Assembly: GCF_014982805.1 (NCBI RefSeq)
Contig: NZ_JADCKC010000002.1
Span: 1-64,000 of the forward strand
Length of the DNA: 64,000 bases
Origin: Gemmiger gallinarum
GTDB lineage: Bacteria > Bacillota > Clostridia > Oscillospirales > Ruminococcaceae
Direction of reading: 5' to 3'
The position numbers were made by a program, and so were the translations under genes. The notes under the pieces are model-generated. The model ran no database searches, had not been told where the DNA came from, and saw nothing but the letters and a program-made list of their open reading frames with translations. Of the stretch, positions 1 through 8,277 are shown in pieces (the first letter of the stretch is position 1; each line of letters opens with the position of its first letter).

Positions 1-90
1 AGCGGCCTCCGGCCGCGAAGGAGACGACACGCCGCAAGCCGGGCGACCGAAGCTGGCGCCTCGGCAGTATTCAACAATTTTATATTATAT

Positions 91-166
91 CGGGGTGTTG
101 CGCAGTTGGTAGCGCGCCTGCTTTGGGAGCAGGAGGCCGCGAGTTCGAGTCTCGCCACTCCGACCA
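91..166 (+). tRNA. tRNA-Pro (anticodon UGG), prophage integration site
   Basis: A full cloverleaf is visible. The 7-bp acceptor stem pairs CGGGGTG with CACTCCG, the anticodon loop reads CTTTGGG (anticodon TGG), the T-arm is GCGAG-TTCGAGT-CTCGC, the discriminator is A and CCA is encoded at 164-166. The host supplies the 5' part. From position 141, inside the T-stem, the sequence is identical to attR, so the 3' end of this gene is phage-derived and the tRNA stays functional after integration. The 90 bases upstream hold no recognisable gene, only an AT-rich promoter-like stretch just before the tRNA. Confidence 0.96.
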
Positions 167-168
167 AA
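141..168 (+). other. attL core (28-bp repeat with attR)
   Basis: The 28 bases starting in the tRNA-Pro T-stem and ending just past CCA are identical to 44649-44676. Identity stops at base 169 (A here, G at 44677) and before base 141. The repeat includes the T-loop, the acceptor 3' strand and CCA, which is the usual target for tyrosine integrases that use a tRNA 3' end. Confidence 0.95.
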
Positions 169-172
169 AAAG

Positions 173-220
173 AACCGCGCAGGAACGTGAATTGTAACGT
201 TTCTACGCGGTTTTTCTTTT
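173..220 (+). terminator. Rho-independent terminator of the rebuilt tRNA-Pro (phage-supplied)
   Basis: AACCGCG at 173-179 pairs with CGCGGTT at 206-212, and an inner GAACGT/ACGTTTC stem extends it. A T-rich tract follows. It lies inside the prophage end, so it replaces the native tRNA terminator displaced to 44674-44706. No gene lies between it and the end of the first phage gene at 295. Confidence 0.8.
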
Positions 221-294
221 GCGTTTGTATTGTTATGTTTGGCCTTGTTTGAACATGTTTGTATACCAAGTGTCAGACTAACGTTCAGACCAAA

Positions 295-3200
295 TCAGAA
301 AGGATTGCTTTTCCACCGGCTGTCAGTCAAAGCGAAAAACGCTCTGCGTTCATCGTCGGACAAGTCCATTTGATTGAGCATACTTTCTGCCAATCCCTTC
401 AAATCTGCGCTTTCACCTTTTGCCTTTTGAGCCGCTTGCTCCTGCGCCTTTGCTACCAGATAAGCAGAGTAATACTTCATCCAGTCAACACCGCCGGACG
501 TACCGAAATCCTGATATGCAGAATAGGCTTTGTCGTCCGTGCTGGTTTCCCCTGCATCGTTGGTTGTGGTCTGTGTAGCCATGTAGGTGTTGAACAAAAG
601 ATCATCGTCAAGGCCGCTCTGAATGAGCGCGATTCTCAACTCATTGTCAGAAACAGCTCCATTTCCGTCAGTATCTGCGTTTGCGTAGGCATCCCGGTAT
701 GCAATAACGCCTTGTGCCCCCACAAGGTCGTTCACCCGTTCGGACGTGCTGTCAGACACTTTTGCAAGGTAAGTGTCTACCAACGCTTCATCATCCAGGC
801 CAAGGCTTTGCATGGAATCCCATGTTTCTGCGCTGCTCAGTTTAGCGTTTTCATCTCCTGTGCTGTTCCGCTTGTCGGCCCTTGCGTTGGAAAGTGACGC
901 ATCTGCCAGCGCATAGTTTACAACCCCGTCAATTCCTCCATCAAGATAAATCCCATAAAGGGAATCGTCAGACGTATAATCGGGAACCGCCGCTGCTGCG
1001 CCGACCTTGTTTGCCAGGCTGTAGATATCCCGGATAGTAGATGCCTGGTCTTCCTCTGACATGCTTCGGAACGTGGAGTTGTTCATCAGCTCTTCGATCA
1101 TGTCATAGGCTGTCTGACCGCGGACAGTGGCATATTCAGTCTTTTGCTCAGGCGTGAGATAAGTACCGTCCATCTTGCTTGCGGCCCGTTCGGGAAGCAC
1201 ATTTGAATCCTGTGTGGCATCGTAGAGCTCCTGCAGATATTCGTCAACAGGGGTCGTATTCTCACCGGAAAAATAACCAGGAGACAACGTGTTGCTGAAA
1301 AGACGCCCAAGCAAATTTCCGCCTGTGTTTTCCTGCGTCCTGCCCCATGCATCGATCCAAGGCTCATTCAGCATAGAAGCCCCCGGGACCTTGTTCTGCA
1401 AAGCGTTCACATTATAGTTGATGTCGCGCTCCGTTGCACTGTCTCCGCCTCCGTAGCTGTCGCGTCGAGTCGGATCAATCGTTCGAGCAGCCTGACCCAA
1501 AACGGTAGGATAGAACTGCCCAAAATACCCGCTTACTGCGGACGATGCCAAAGAGGTAAGCGCGTCTTCGCTGTCTCCAAGATAGCGGATCTCGTCCAGT
1601 GTGTCATTCAGTCCGGACAGCATGGTGGTTTCAAGAACCGGCTGCGTCATGTGGCGCATTGCGTCAACAATTTGACCGGCGCTGTAATCTTCGCCATCTG
1701 CTGCGGTCCCAAGCTCCGCACCGATCAGAAGCGGAATAGCTGCAGGAGACGCCCAGTCAATGGTGTAGGAGCCAACCCCGGGAATATTTACGGAGTATTG
1801 CTGCTGCCCCTGCATTTCGTTGAATGCATTTTCTTTGTCATCGTCGCTTCCGCTTCCGTTGAGAAGTCCAGCCTTTGCAAGCATTGCGCCAATCCCGATA
1901 AGTGCAGTTCCGGTCAGTCCCTTTGATACGGAATCAATCACCTGATTTGTGCTGCGTCCGCTCTTGTAGCGGTACACTGCTTCTGCCAGACCGCCGACCG
2001 GATTATACTCCAAGGCACTTTTAGCAATGTTGATGGGTGTACGCTTAAAAGGAAGCACTCCTCCTGTAATCATGTAGGCCAGTTTTTGGCTTATACTTCC
2101 CTGCCGCGCTTCTTTTGAAAAGTCGCTGAGCTTCTGCGCAAGCCAGTTGTCTGTCTGGAAAGTTGCCTCCCGTGCATCTGCAATGGCACGGTCGGTCATT
2201 TGGCTGATACGGTTTTGCACATCCGGGTCAGTAGCGGTCAGGGCATCCACACCAAGCCCCTGTGCTTTCATCTGCTGGGCAAGACTGTTTGCAAATTCGG
2301 ATTTGATGAAAAATTCATCTTCCGCCTGCAGGATCCGACTGTTCCAATCCGTTGCCTTTTGCAATACTCTTCCAGGTGCAGAATCTCCAAATGTTCTGCG
2401 TGCGCCTTCAATACCGGAACGGATATTGAACTTATCACCGTTTGCCTGCCGGAAAACGCGGCTGAAAACTGCATTCTCTGCGTAGTCTTTTGCGGCACGG
2501 ACAAGGCCATTGTCTCCCGGTGTCAAAATAGCTTTTGTGCGCTGGGACTCCGGCAGAACAGCTCTTTGAATCACTGCGGAAACGCCGTCTTTCATATTGA
2601 TGATGCCCCGCATCATCACGTTACCAACGATGTTCCGAACATGAGTCCGCGTATTGCCAAGCATAGCAAGGTACCGGAAGTTATTCATCTTATCAAACCA
2701 AGTTCTGGCCGGAAGATTCTGTGCAATGATGGAATACATCTTGGTTTCCAGTGCGTCACGCTCACGGCTGTCCGGCATTTCCTTCATCTGCTCTGCAATG
2801 GCAATAACGTCTTCAAAGTCCTGCCCTTGCAACTCACCAATGCCAGCAAGGTCAGCCATAAGGCGATTAAACACATCGTCCTTGTCGCCGCCGGCCACAA
2901 CACGCTGGGCTGCATGATCCACTTGATCGTCGGTAAGCGAAATCCCATGTGCATCTGCAAGGTCTTTTACAATTTTACGTGCTGCTGCCAGATGATCTTC
3001 TACAGAATCAGACGTAGGCTCAATTCCATTTTCCCGCAAAAATTCATCAAATTCTGCGTCCTGATAGCTCATGGCCTCTTTGCCTACATCGGCAATGTCT
3101 TTTGAAAGGCTGTCTATCTTCTGGGATTCGCGAACATGATCGGACTGATACTGCTTTGCAATCTGGTCGGACACCTGCTGGAACTTTTGCACGGGGGTAA

Positions 3201-6200
3201 ATTCGTCAAATTCAGATGCGCGGTTCTGCACCAGTGCGCGGGCCGTGCCAGAAGATGCACGAGAATGTCTTTCATACGCCATTTTCAGACGTTCTTTGAT
3301 AACGTCATACTCTGCCGTTCCAGGCTGATTCATGGTCAGCTGATTTTGCAACCGTCGCTCCACTTCTTGCATCGTCGCAAAATCATCCGCGCTCCAATCG
3401 TTTTTGGATTTCAGGTCATCCATGATCTGCGCGGACGCTGCAAGCTCGTCCCCTACATTCTGCTGAACGGCAACATTAAAGTCCGCTCTTGCATTGTCCC
3501 CTGCCTCACGGAACGTGTACAGCTGATGGGTCTGTTCTCCAAGTCCAAGCCCGGCACGGTCCACATGGTCAACCAGCCTTCCTGCAGCCGAACGCTGAGT
3601 GCCATAATCTAGGTTCGGAATTTCTGCACGATTGTAGTCCCGCAGCATGTCAGCGCCAATACTGCGCTCGGGCATAACACCACTTGTACCATCCCACAAA
3701 CTGCCGCTATCCGACGGCATTTGCGTAGAAACAGAATCGTCAAGGCCGAGGCTTTCCGCTTGTGCTGCAGGCTCATTCACGCCGTACCGCTGCGCCACTC
3801 TCTGGATATAATCAGGCGCTTCTCCCCATTCGTTTGATTCGGACGCAGTTCTGAGCCAGCTTTCAAAATCTTCTGTCTGCTGTCCAGAGAATTGATCGAG
3901 AATCATTTCTTTGGTGTAGTCCACGTTGGCCTGCAAAAGATCCGAGTCCACTTGCTTCTGGGGCCGTCCCGAAATCTGCATGAAATCATCAACAGGAGAA
4001 ACGCCGTCACCAGAATAGCCGACGTTCATGCCAGACAATTCCTGCATAGCAGTATCCAGCGGCACTGCGCCATCCGGCTTTGTGGTAAGATTCACACCGT
4101 TCTGAATGTTGTACTGAGAAATAGACTTCAATCCAGTTGCATTCAAAATTTCCGCTGCATTTTTTCCATCCACATAAATCCGGGTGTTTTTCAGATAGTC
4201 TCTCAACGCCTGCTGTCCGGGATCGGCTTCCACCGTGTAATCAGATTCGCGGACCAGTCCGCGGGCGATCTGGTCCACCTCCTGATCCATTGTGGTGCCG
4301 TCTACTTCGCCGGCGGCAAGCCGCTCATAGAAAGACTGAAGCTGTCGGGTATAGGGCGACCGTCGGTCACGGCCAGTTACGGCCTGAGCACGCTGCGCAT
4401 AGTTTACTTCTTGGGCTGTACCTCCCCCCGCTGTACCAGCCGTTCCATCTGCCGCTGCGCCAACACTTCCGGGCTGATATTCCGGGCTTCTCCCACCGGG
4501 ATAGCCAGCTTCAATACTCTGGGATACATTTCCTCCCATGTCGGAATTTTGCTCATTTGCAATTCCTCCTTCATTGATTCCATCATATTGCGCTTCGGGA
4601 ATATCGTCAAGTGCATCAAGATATTCCTGCATTTCTTCTCTGGTGCCAGGATACATGGCATCAATTTGATTAAACAGGTCCTGAACAACAGCATTGGTGT
4701 CCATGTTTTGCCAGGAAGTATCTTCTTGAACGGCTTGTGTCTGAGGTCCGAAAAGATCATTCCGAATGGAATCAATTTCTGGTATAAATTCTGTTGGATT
4801 CTGCTCATTTACCGGATTTGTGGGGACCTGCCCGGGAAGCAACATATCTTCTGCACGAATTTCAAAATTGCCCATACTAGAAGGCGTTTCCTGTGCTTCT
4901 CCGAGAGGACGCAGAAACGGTTGCTGATTGTTATTGCGGATGTTTCCAATCGCCGTTCCGACTCCGCCGTAAATGCCACCGGAAAGACCACCCATAAGGG
5001 CGTTTTGTGCCAGCTCTTCAAGGCTGAACTGCGCATCGGGATCTTGCGCCGCCTTGTCTGCCAAATAGTTTGCAATATAACTTGCAGACTCTTCTGTTGC
5101 CTCGCTTCCCATCTGCTGAAGGACATTTTTTACTGCGCTTCTTCCCCCCGGATTGTTGATGATGCTAACCCAGGAACCGACAGGGAGAACTTCTGTAGCC
5201 GCTTCAATTCCTCCGGAAATAATACCTCTGGACAAGGCGTTTCCTGCGGTTTCGCCCTGATTGCTGAGTTCTGCTGCTTTTCCTCCTGCCGCCTGTGCGC
5301 CAGCCAACCCAAGAGAAATTCCGGGACCCACATACGGAATCAATGCGGCTGCCATTGTGGGGGCGTTTCCAATGACAGCATTTGCCGTATTTACTACAAA
5401 TTTTGTTCCATCGTCCAACCCAAGCTGTGCGTTAGCAAGGTGCTCGCTTCCTTCGCTGTAAAGCCTTACGCCTGTGCTGTTTTCGGGCGTAAGAACGGTG
5501 CCGGGGAATTTTTGGTTCAGAGCATCTTCTGCTGCATCCCGGGCCTGAACAGCCGCTGTGTACTCTGCGGTGGGATGTTCTACGCCGTTCTCATCAATGG
5601 TATAAGCACGTCCCTGTGCGTACAGTTCATCCATTCTTTTTTGAGCAGCGCGAAGTTCCTCCCCTTCCACACTTTCTGTACGTTCTGCCGTGTCTTTAAC
5701 TGATTGAGCTGCGCCTTCCCCCAGCGTAATCAAGCTGCCTGAAATCTGTTTGCCAAGTCCTTTGAAATCTTCCGATGCGCGATAACCAACGCTCCACAAG
5801 GTTCCGTATTCGTCATACAGTTCCCGCATCTGGTCATAAGTCTTCTGTTCTTCCGGAGTCAACGCATTACGAGCATTTGTCTTCGCCTTGCTTCCGTCTG
5901 CGGCAGATTCCAAATCCCACAATTTGCGGGCATTCTCATTTGCTTCCAGATAGTTGTTTACAACCTCAAAAGCAGCGTCTTTATCCCCTTTTGCCTGATC
6001 CGCCGCTTTCCTCCACCTCTCTGCCTGCGAATTGGTCATGGATGTGGTTTCGGTCTTTTTTGAGGTGTTCTCCGTCTGCTTTTTGGGATCTTGCAATGCA
6101 GCGCCGTACTGGGGACTGGGAGTATCAGAATTTCCGCCCGTAAGATAAGAGGAAGCCCTTGCAACGCTTTTGGATTTTGCATTATTGGCACTCTGCGAAT

Positions 6201-6879
6201 TGGTCCCCGTGGTCGTCTTGTTTTGGGATTTGTTTTCCCTTTCTTTCGGGGAGGCTTCAGAAGTGGAATTGCCTTCCTTTGTATCCAGTGTATACCCCAC
6301 TTTTTTGAGTGCTTCCGCAAGCGCAGGATTGCTTTTTGCCTGTTCTTTGAGCCGGTTGATCGCGGCATCATTGAAGGAATTGCCCGACTTGGATGAAGAG
6401 TCCGTTTCGGACTTGGTTGCTGATCCGGAAGTTTTAGCCGGACTTCCGGAACCGCCGCCAAACAAAGAACCCAAAACCGAACTGCCTGCCTTGCTCTTGT
6501 CGGTGGAACTGGATTTTGACGTATTTCCAGATTTGGCTGTGCTACTGGATTTTGACGTGCCCCCAGATTTGGAGCTGCTCCCGGAAGAGGAACGGGCAGC
6601 CGCCTTGGCTGCTTTCTCAGCAGCTTTTTGTGCCTCTTCCATAGCCTTTTGTGCGGCCTCCATCTGCTTTTGCCCGTTCTCAATGATGCCGGAATAGACT
6701 TCTGTTGTGTAGTCGTCCAAGGCAGGCAAGCTCATGTCCTGACTATTCATTACAGAAATTCCGCTTTTGGCCGCACTTACAGCATTGGAATTTCCGCTGT
6801 TTACTGTACTTCTCTGCGCATTTACATAGCGGTTGAGATAGGCATTCAAAAGCGCCTGGCCGCGTGTGTTCATTGCCAT
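295..6879 (-). CDS. Giant internal virion/DNA-ejection protein (2194 aa)
   Basis: The last gene of the late region encodes a 2194-residue protein with no enzyme motif I recognise with certainty. The N-terminal ~300 residues are low-complexity, rich in Ser, Lys, Thr and Ala. Around residues 480-560 there is a glycine/alanine-rich hydrophobic stretch (motif AALIPYVGPGISLGLAGA), possibly membrane-active. The middle is highly charged and helical. A second hydrophobic patch lies near residues 1680-1760. Residues about 2069-2080 form a textbook EF-hand loop, DTDGNGAVSDNE. Very large, multi-domain, helix-rich proteins at this position in podoviruses are ejection or internal-core proteins. There is no in-frame TAG. 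The gene has its own ribosome binding site (AAAGGGAATTTCT before ATG) and is separated from the upstream gene by a terminator hairpin. Confidence 0.7.
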   Translation of the reverse strand: MAMNTRGQALLNAYLNRYVNAQRSTVNSGNSNAVSAAKSGISVMNSQDMSLPALDDYTTEVYSGIIENGQKQMEAAQKAMEEAQKAAEKAAKAAARSSSGSSSKSGGTSKSSSTAKSGNTSKSSSTDKSKAGSSVLGSLFGGGSGSPAKTSGSATKSETDSSSKSGNSFNDAAINRLKEQAKSNPALAEALKKVGYTLDTKEGNSTSEASPKERENKSQNKTTTGTNSQSANNAKSKSVARASSYLTGGNSDTPSPQYGAALQDPKKQTENTSKKTETTSMTNSQAERWRKAADQAKGDKDAAFEVVNNYLEANENARKLWDLESAADGSKAKTNARNALTPEEQKTYDQMRELYDEYGTLWSVGYRASEDFKGLGKQISGSLITLGEGAAQSVKDTAERTESVEGEELRAAQKRMDELYAQGRAYTIDENGVEHPTAEYTAAVQARDAAEDALNQKFPGTVLTPENSTGVRLYSEGSEHLANAQLGLDDGTKFVVNTANAVIGNAPTMAAALIPYVGPGISLGLAGAQAAGGKAAELSNQGETAGNALSRGIISGGIEAATEVLPVGSWVSIINNPGGRSAVKNVLQQMGSEATEESASYIANYLADKAAQDPDAQFSLEELAQNALMGGLSGGIYGGVGTAIGNIRNNNQQPFLRPLGEAQETPSSMGNFEIRAEDMLLPGQVPTNPVNEQNPTEFIPEIDSIRNDLFGPQTQAVQEDTSWQNMDTNAVVQDLFNQIDAMYPGTREEMQEYLDALDDIPEAQYDGINEGGIANEQNSDMGGNVSQSIEAGYPGGRSPEYQPGSVGAAADGTAGTAGGGTAQEVNYAQRAQAVTGRDRRSPYTRQLQSFYERLAAGEVDGTTMDQEVDQIARGLVRESDYTVEADPGQQALRDYLKNTRIYVDGKNAAEILNATGLKSISQYNIQNGVNLTTKPDGAVPLDTAMQELSGMNVGYSGDGVSPVDDFMQISGRPQKQVDSDLLQANVDYTKEMILDQFSGQQTEDFESWLRTASESNEWGEAPDYIQRVAQRYGVNEPAAQAESLGLDDSVSTQMPSDSGSLWDGTSGVMPERSIGADMLRDYNRAEIPNLDYGTQRSAAGRLVDHVDRAGLGLGEQTHQLYTFREAGDNARADFNVAVQQNVGDELAASAQIMDDLKSKNDWSADDFATMQEVERRLQNQLTMNQPGTAEYDVIKERLKMAYERHSRASSGTARALVQNRASEFDEFTPVQKFQQVSDQIAKQYQSDHVRESQKIDSLSKDIADVGKEAMSYQDAEFDEFLRENGIEPTSDSVEDHLAAARKIVKDLADAHGISLTDDQVDHAAQRVVAGGDKDDVFNRLMADLAGIGELQGQDFEDVIAIAEQMKEMPDSRERDALETKMYSIIAQNLPARTWFDKMNNFRYLAMLGNTRTHVRNIVGNVMMRGIINMKDGVSAVIQRAVLPESQRTKAILTPGDNGLVRAAKDYAENAVFSRVFRQANGDKFNIRSGIEGARRTFGDSAPGRVLQKATDWNSRILQAEDEFFIKSEFANSLAQQMKAQGLGVDALTATDPDVQNRISQMTDRAIADAREATFQTDNWLAQKLSDFSKEARQGSISQKLAYMITGGVLPFKRTPINIAKSALEYNPVGGLAEAVYRYKSGRSTNQVIDSVSKGLTGTALIGIGAMLAKAGLLNGSGSDDDKENAFNEMQGQQQYSVNIPGVGSYTIDWASPAAIPLLIGAELGTAADGEDYSAGQIVDAMRHMTQPVLETTMLSGLNDTLDEIRYLGDSEDALTSLASSAVSGYFGQFYPTVLGQAARTIDPTRRDSYGGGDSATERDINYNVNALQNKVPGASMLNEPWIDAWGRTQENTGGNLLGRLFSNTLSPGYFSGENTTPVDEYLQELYDATQDSNVLPERAASKMDGTYLTPEQKTEYATVRGQTAYDMIEELMNNSTFRSMSEEDQASTIRDIYSLANKVGAAAAVPDYTSDDSLYGIYLDGGIDGVVNYALADASLSNARADKRNSTGDENAKLSSAETWDSMQSLGLDDEALVDTYLAKVSDSTSERVNDLVGAQGVIAYRDAYANADTDGNGAVSDNELRIALIQSGLDDDLLFNTYMATQTTTNDAGETSTDDKAYSAYQDFGTSGGVDWMKYYSAYLVAKAQEQAAQKAKGESADLKGLAESMLNQMDLSDDERRAFFALTDSRWKSNPF

Positions 6880-6899
6880 AGAAATTCCCTTTCTTTTAC

Positions 6900-6932
6900 A
6901 AAAGCCGCCCTCTCATCAAGGGCGGCTTTTTT
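6900..6932. terminator. Bidirectional-looking terminator before the ejection-protein gene
   Basis: AAAAGCCGCCC (6900-6910) and GGGCGGCTTTT (6920-6930) form an 11-bp stem with a 9-base loop. A run of T/A follows on both strands. On the minus strand it separates the 6932-7693 gene from the ejection-protein gene and probably attenuates read-through. Confidence 0.75.
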
Positions 6933-7693
6933 CAGTAGTAAACCCACTCTCCGTTTACATACCGGGCGTTTCCGCTCGCGGTCGGCACTGCATTTCCCTG
7001 CAACAGAGATACCAGATTTACCCCATTTTTTGCCGCAAGGTTCACCAAAGCAGTTGCATAATCCGACAGACTGGCCGCCTCTCCGCTGGCACGCTGCTGT
7101 TCCAACTGCGCCATATTGTTCTGATAGGTGTTGAGCAGATCACCGAGCTGCCGCTTATTTTCCAGTTCCAGATCATTGCGGCTGTTCTGGTAATTGTTCA
7201 GCATGGATGCCGTTGTGGTTTCACTGGCTCCTCCGGTAAGACCCTGTGCGGTCAAAGCCTGTTTCAGGTTCTTCTGCTGGAGCATTCGGTTCACATAGGC
7301 TTCCTGCAATGCCTGAGCGGTGGCATCATTGACCTGCCCGGCAGCATAATCATAATTTGCTTTCTGCTGGGCGGCCGCTTTCTGATAGGCCTCTTCTCTC
7401 GCCCTGCGCTGTGCTTCCTGAGCGGCCTGCATCTGGGCCAAAATAGATGCCTGAAGTTCCGCATAAGGATTTACCGCGGCCTGCGCGGATGTGGCTGCCT
7501 GCACAGAAGAAGCTGTATACCCGCTACCGCGGTTTGCGCTTCCAGAAGATCCGGCAGACGCAGAAGAGGTCTACGTTGTGTTGGGTTTTGCAATGTGTGT
7601 GTACTGCTTGTTGGAAGATGTGACCCCTCCTCCAGAAACGCTTCCCGGTGTCTGGTAATAATCCTTTGCCGGGCCTGTATACGGTTTCGGCAT
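6932..7693 (-). CDS. Late virion-associated protein, TAG at codon 41
   Basis: Reading TAG (7571-7573) as sense gives one 253-residue protein starting MPKPYTGPAKDYYQTPG. The N-terminal ~60 residues are Ser/Gly/Thr-rich and disordered. After them comes an Ala/Gln-rich amphipathic helix region (about residues 70-190, YAELQASILAQMQAAQEA) and a C-terminal ending RYVNGEWVYY. Both sides of the TAG have the same compositional style (...AKPNTT-TAG-TSSASAGSS...), which argues for one gene. The nearest alternative start after the TAG is a GTG without a ribosome binding site. Its place next to the giant ejection protein suggests a smaller ejection or core protein. It ends in TGA. Confidence 0.65.
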
Positions 7694-7695
7694 TC

Positions 7696-7998
7696 TTATC
7701 CCTCCCCCACAATGCTCTGGAATTTCTTCACCAGGTCACTGATGTAGTTGCTCCCCCGGCTGGCAAAAATGCCGGTCAGCACCGTGCCGATCCAGGGCAC
7801 GGCAAAGGTCACGCCCAAGGCGCTGTACACATCCGCCCCCACGGCCAGACAGAGCAGCACCCCCAGCGCCACCGCGCCGGCCTGGGTCAGCGCGATTTTA
7901 TACTCGCCGGCCTCCATCGCCTTGCCGATGCTCTTTGCATACTCGATAAGGCCCTCGACCGTCACTGCGATCACTACTGCCAAAACAACCATACTCAT
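7696..7998 (-). CDS. Holin-like membrane protein
   Basis: The 100-residue product has an N-terminal hydrophobic helix (residues 3-15), an amphipathic linker, then two close hydrophobic segments (about 38-58 and 62-80, including AGAVALGVLLCLAVGADVYSA), and a basic C-terminus. Size, topology and position next to the endolysin fit a small phage holin. It starts ATG after GGAG and lies 3 bases from the next membrane-anchored gene. Holin is inferred from topology and context only. Confidence 0.65.
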   Translation of the reverse strand: MSMVVLAVVIAVTVEGLIEYAKSIGKAMEAGEYKIALTQAGAVALGVLLCLAVGADVYSALGVTFAVPWIGTVLTGIFASRGSNYISDLVKKFQSIVGEG

Positions 7999-8001
7999 TT
8001 T

Positions 8002-8268
8002 TTACTCCCTTCTGATATCGTCAACCGAATTTTCAAGGTCGGCAATCCGGTGATTTGCCACCTTCATCTGTTCTTCCAGCACGGGAACTCTGCGGGCAAA
8101 ATTGTTGTGTTCCCGGACTTCCCTCGTCAGTTCCTCGATCTTCGTTTCCGTAACCGCCTGACTGACGCGGATCTGCTGCTCGGTGCGCCGATTGGACAGC
8201 ATGTTGGAAATAATCACGCCGATCACACTGCATCCGCCTGTCACAAGTGCCACAATGATTTCGATCAT
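8002..8268 (-). CDS. Single-span membrane protein with coiled coil (lysis accessory)
   Basis: The 88-residue protein has one N-terminal transmembrane helix (residues 3-22, IIVALVTGGCSVIGVIISNM) and then a long charged coiled coil to the end (RTEQQIRVSQAVTETKIEEL). This architecture is common in lysis cassettes (haemolysin XhlA-like or holin-associated proteins). It starts within 10 bases of the endolysin stop, so the three lysis genes form a compact block. Confidence 0.6.
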   Translation of the reverse strand: MIEIIVALVTGGCSVIGVIISNMLSNRRTEQQIRVSQAVTETKIEELTREVREHNNFARRVPVLEEQMKVANHRIADLENSVDDIRRE

Positions 8269-8277
8269 CCCTGCCCC

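Noticed and set aside
259-897. Many long plus-strand frames opposite the late genes (for example 3892-5703, 7648-10386, 15968-17521, 56984-60307)
   Set aside because: They mirror the codon bias of strong minus-strand genes, lack ribosome binding sites and known motifs.
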